Positions 62,532 to 64,000 of a stretch of DNA of 64,000 nucleotides are shown piece after piece. The position numbers and the translations under genes were made by a program. Source of the stretch: Erysipelotrichaceae bacterium (GTDB taxonomy: Bacteria > Bacillota_I > Bacilli_A > RFN20 > CAG-826); assembly GCA_015059065.1 (NCBI GenBank), contig SVBE01000002.1, positions 30,835 to 94,834 of the forward strand, written 5' to 3'. The stretch's first letter is position 1. The number at the start of each line of letters is the position of its first letter. The notes under the pieces were generated by a model. It did no database searches, was not told the origin of the DNA, and worked only from the letters and a program-made list of their open reading frames with translations.

Positions 62532-64000
62532 TTAGTCCTCCTTTTTCTTGCCCACTAAAGTGAAGGCAACAGCGAGAATGAGACTTGCGCCAGCCAATGT
62601 CGCAGTCACTGGAATTGCGACTTTATAAGCCACTCTCCACCAAGTGTTATTTTGATGGATGACAACTTCGTAATCGGAGTTAACACCGTTTAAGGCATTA
62701 GATTGAGCAAGAGAATATAAGATGTATTTGATATCTTGGTGAATGGCCGCAGTCATATCGGCATCGCCGGAAAGCGCTTCTTCAGACCAATAATCAACAC
62801 TTGGTTTACCAAATCCACAGAAGGCAGTTGTACCAAAGAGGATGGATTCTTTTGGTGCTGCTTTTGGAGAAACGCCAGTGAAGTCAGTGACGCTATAGCC
62901 ACGGAAATCCCATTCATTTCTCATGATGTCGACGTTAACAGCTTTATTTGCGCTACTAGCGACAACACCGATTCTGTTATAGGAAGTCATGACACCTAAG
63001 GCACCAAGTTTGAATGTTTCAACGCTCTTGACGGAATCTTCCTTGAAGGAAGCTGCCATACCTTTAGCAGTGAATGCTTGTCTTAAGTTTCTAAGTTCAA
63101 GTTCACGAGCTGCTTGTTCATTAGTGAACACTGCGATACCACTTCTATTGATTTCTTGATCGTTGAAGGCCGCGTGTTTGATGTTGACTAAACAACCTTT
63201 GGATTGCGCGCCTTGGACGACGTTACTACCAGTGAAACCAGAGAGGATTGGATCTTCGGAATAGTATTCACCACCTCTACCATTGTAGCCATGTCTATGT
63301 AAGTTCATGCCAGGACCAATGATAATTGGAAGTTGTAAGATTAAGGAAGTTTCACCAATGATGATTTCACCATTTTCATAGGCTAATTCTTTATTGAAAG
63401 AAGCAGCGAGGTTTTCTGGTGATGGCGCAACTCTAGTGCCTGGCTTACTAGTTGTATAGTCGCCAGCATCAGCGTAGGCTTCACCTTGATAAGTACCTTC
63501 ATTGAAGTAATGAGTATCGGAACCACCTGGGCCATCATCAGCGTTAAAGTTTTCAAATCCGACAGATGGGATTTCTTGGATATGGTGGAATGCGTTTTGA
63601 GCAAATGTTAAGAATTCAGCGATGGTCACTTTGCTGACGAGTTCTTCCCATCTTTCATCATCCCAGTCCGCACCTTTGAGGTCGACTAAGTTGAGTTCGG
63701 ATGGTTGACCAAATTTATATTTGCTAGTTTCACCAGTTTTTAATGAAATGAAATCATTTGCGAGTAATGTCTTCATTCTTTCAGTGGCTTTTGCACCTAA
63801 ATCTTTAACAGCAACTGGGAAAGTACCGTTCCAGTTGCTTCTGCTCATATAAGTGACAGCATCTTTGATAAAGGCATTGATATCAGTAGCATAATCACCT
63901 TCACTTAAGTGATTAGTGATCGCTTTGCCGTTATCGCCATAAGCAAATGTTGCAGTATCTAATGTATCCCAAGTCCATTTATATGTACGGGCAGCATTAC
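62532..64000 (-). CDS. Membrane-anchored GH3 beta-glucosidase-type enzyme (C-terminal part, cut by right edge)
   Basis: The readable frame extends to the window end, so the start is outside. The visible part begins with an end of the alpha/beta sandwich domain (GDYATDINAFIKDAVTYMSRSNWNGTFP), then the (beta/alpha)8 domain with PIIIGPGMNLHRHGYNGRGGEYYSEDP, CLVNIKHAAFNDQE and the nucleophile in GYSVTDFTG, and ends with a transmembrane helix (VTATLAGASLILAVAFTLVG) and KKKED. The domain order is the reverse of most GH3 enzymes. It probably cleaves beta-glucosides at the membrane surface. Confidence 0.85.
   Translation of the reverse strand, partial: NAARTYKWTWDTLDTATFAYGDNGKAITNHLSEGDYATDINAFIKDAVTYMSRSNWNGTFPVAVKDLGAKATERMKTLLANDFISLKTGETSKYKFGQPSELNLVDLKGADWDDERWEELVSKVTIAEFLTFAQNAFHHIQEIPSVGFENFNADDGPGGSDTHYFNEGTYQGEAYADAGDYTTSKPGTRVAPSPENLAASFNKELAYENGEIIIGETSLILQLPIIIGPGMNLHRHGYNGRGGEYYSEDPILSGFTGSNVVQGAQSKGCLVNIKHAAFNDQEINRSGIAVFTNEQAARELELRNLRQAFTAKGMAASFKEDSVKSVETFKLGALGVMTSYNRIGVVASSANKAVNVDIMRNEWDFRGYSVTDFTGVSPKAAPKESILFGTTAFCGFGKPSVDYWSEEALSGDADMTAAIHQDIKYILYSLAQSNALNGVNSDYEVVIHQNNTWWRVAYKVAIPVTATLAGASLILAVAFTLVGKKKED

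Overview
The window is an AT-rich chromosomal segment of a Gram-positive-type bacterium. It most resembles an uncultured gut or rumen member of the Bacilli close to the Erysipelotrichales, Acholeplasma and RFN20-like lineages. Evidence: lipoprotein signal peptides, Bacilli-type gene neighbourhoods (gdpP-rplI-dnaB, walJ-like MBL protein-rlmH, pcrA-ligA, tsaE-tsaB-rimI-tsaD), ECF vitamin transporters (BioY, ThiT), [FeFe]-hydrogenase-like proteins and no respiratory genes. TGA is used as stop and TGG as Trp, so the code is the standard bacterial one. The species assignment is inference.

Layout. 1-6,760 (minus): starch locus with a sugar-binding lipoprotein (cut by the edge), a small InlB-repeat lipoprotein, a secreted pullulanase and a lipoprotein alpha-amylase. 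6,866-8,440: PHP phosphatase, membrane protein and small protein, divergent from the Mn exporter mntP. 9,252-11,869: FAD dehydrogenase plus a CofE-like ligase. 11,936-14,960 (minus): a three-gene ABC uptake system of the ABC_sub_bind (TrpXYZ-like) type, preceded by a leader that encodes a short tyrosine-rich peptide followed by an intrinsic terminator. 15,054: bioY. 15,628-20,171 (minus): a redox cluster of 2Fe-2S protein, sensory [FeFe]-hydrogenase with PAS, SpoIIE-type phosphatase and group-B-like [FeFe]-hydrogenase. The PAS domain is interrupted by an in-frame TAA. 20,255-31,300 (minus): ABC-F, tRNA-Ala, membrane-anchored HTH protein, tRNA-Arg, hydrolase, galE, nucleotidyltransferase, nucleoside phosphorylase, ligA, pcrA and a thioredoxin-like lipoprotein.

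31,372-33,339 (plus): three membrane genes. 33,328-38,977 (minus): small membrane peptide, asnS, the t6A genes, a DUF402 protein and a membrane protein. 39,086-40,130: thiT with a TPP riboswitch. 40,165-43,646: ung, two convergent glycosyltransferases and a membrane protein. 43,708-44,099: tmRNA with an abnormal T-arm. 44,178-50,742: DUF1189-like protein, rlmH, MBL hydrolase, dnaB, rplI and gdpP, a block often near oriC in Bacilli. 50,910-57,425: galactanase, a large repeat protein, nitroreductase, GNAT protein and a Ser-rich, CBM-bearing amylase that looks C-terminally truncated. 57,511-64,000: lrgAB, flavoprotein, SDR, proC, and a membrane-anchored GH3 glucosidase cut by the window edge, with a small membrane partner.

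The main discovery candidate is the tyrosine leader-peptide attenuator at 14,797-14,994. It shows a promoter, an SD, a 21-codon ORF with seven Tyr codons near its end, competing helices and a terminator, all upstream of an amino-acid-type ABC transporter. Bacilli normally control such genes with T-boxes. Other points of interest are the tmRNA T-arm and tag, the nonsense-split PAS sensor, the CofE homologue without F420 genes, and many genes whose -10 box lies 7-14 nt from the start codon (leaderless or nearly leaderless mRNAs).
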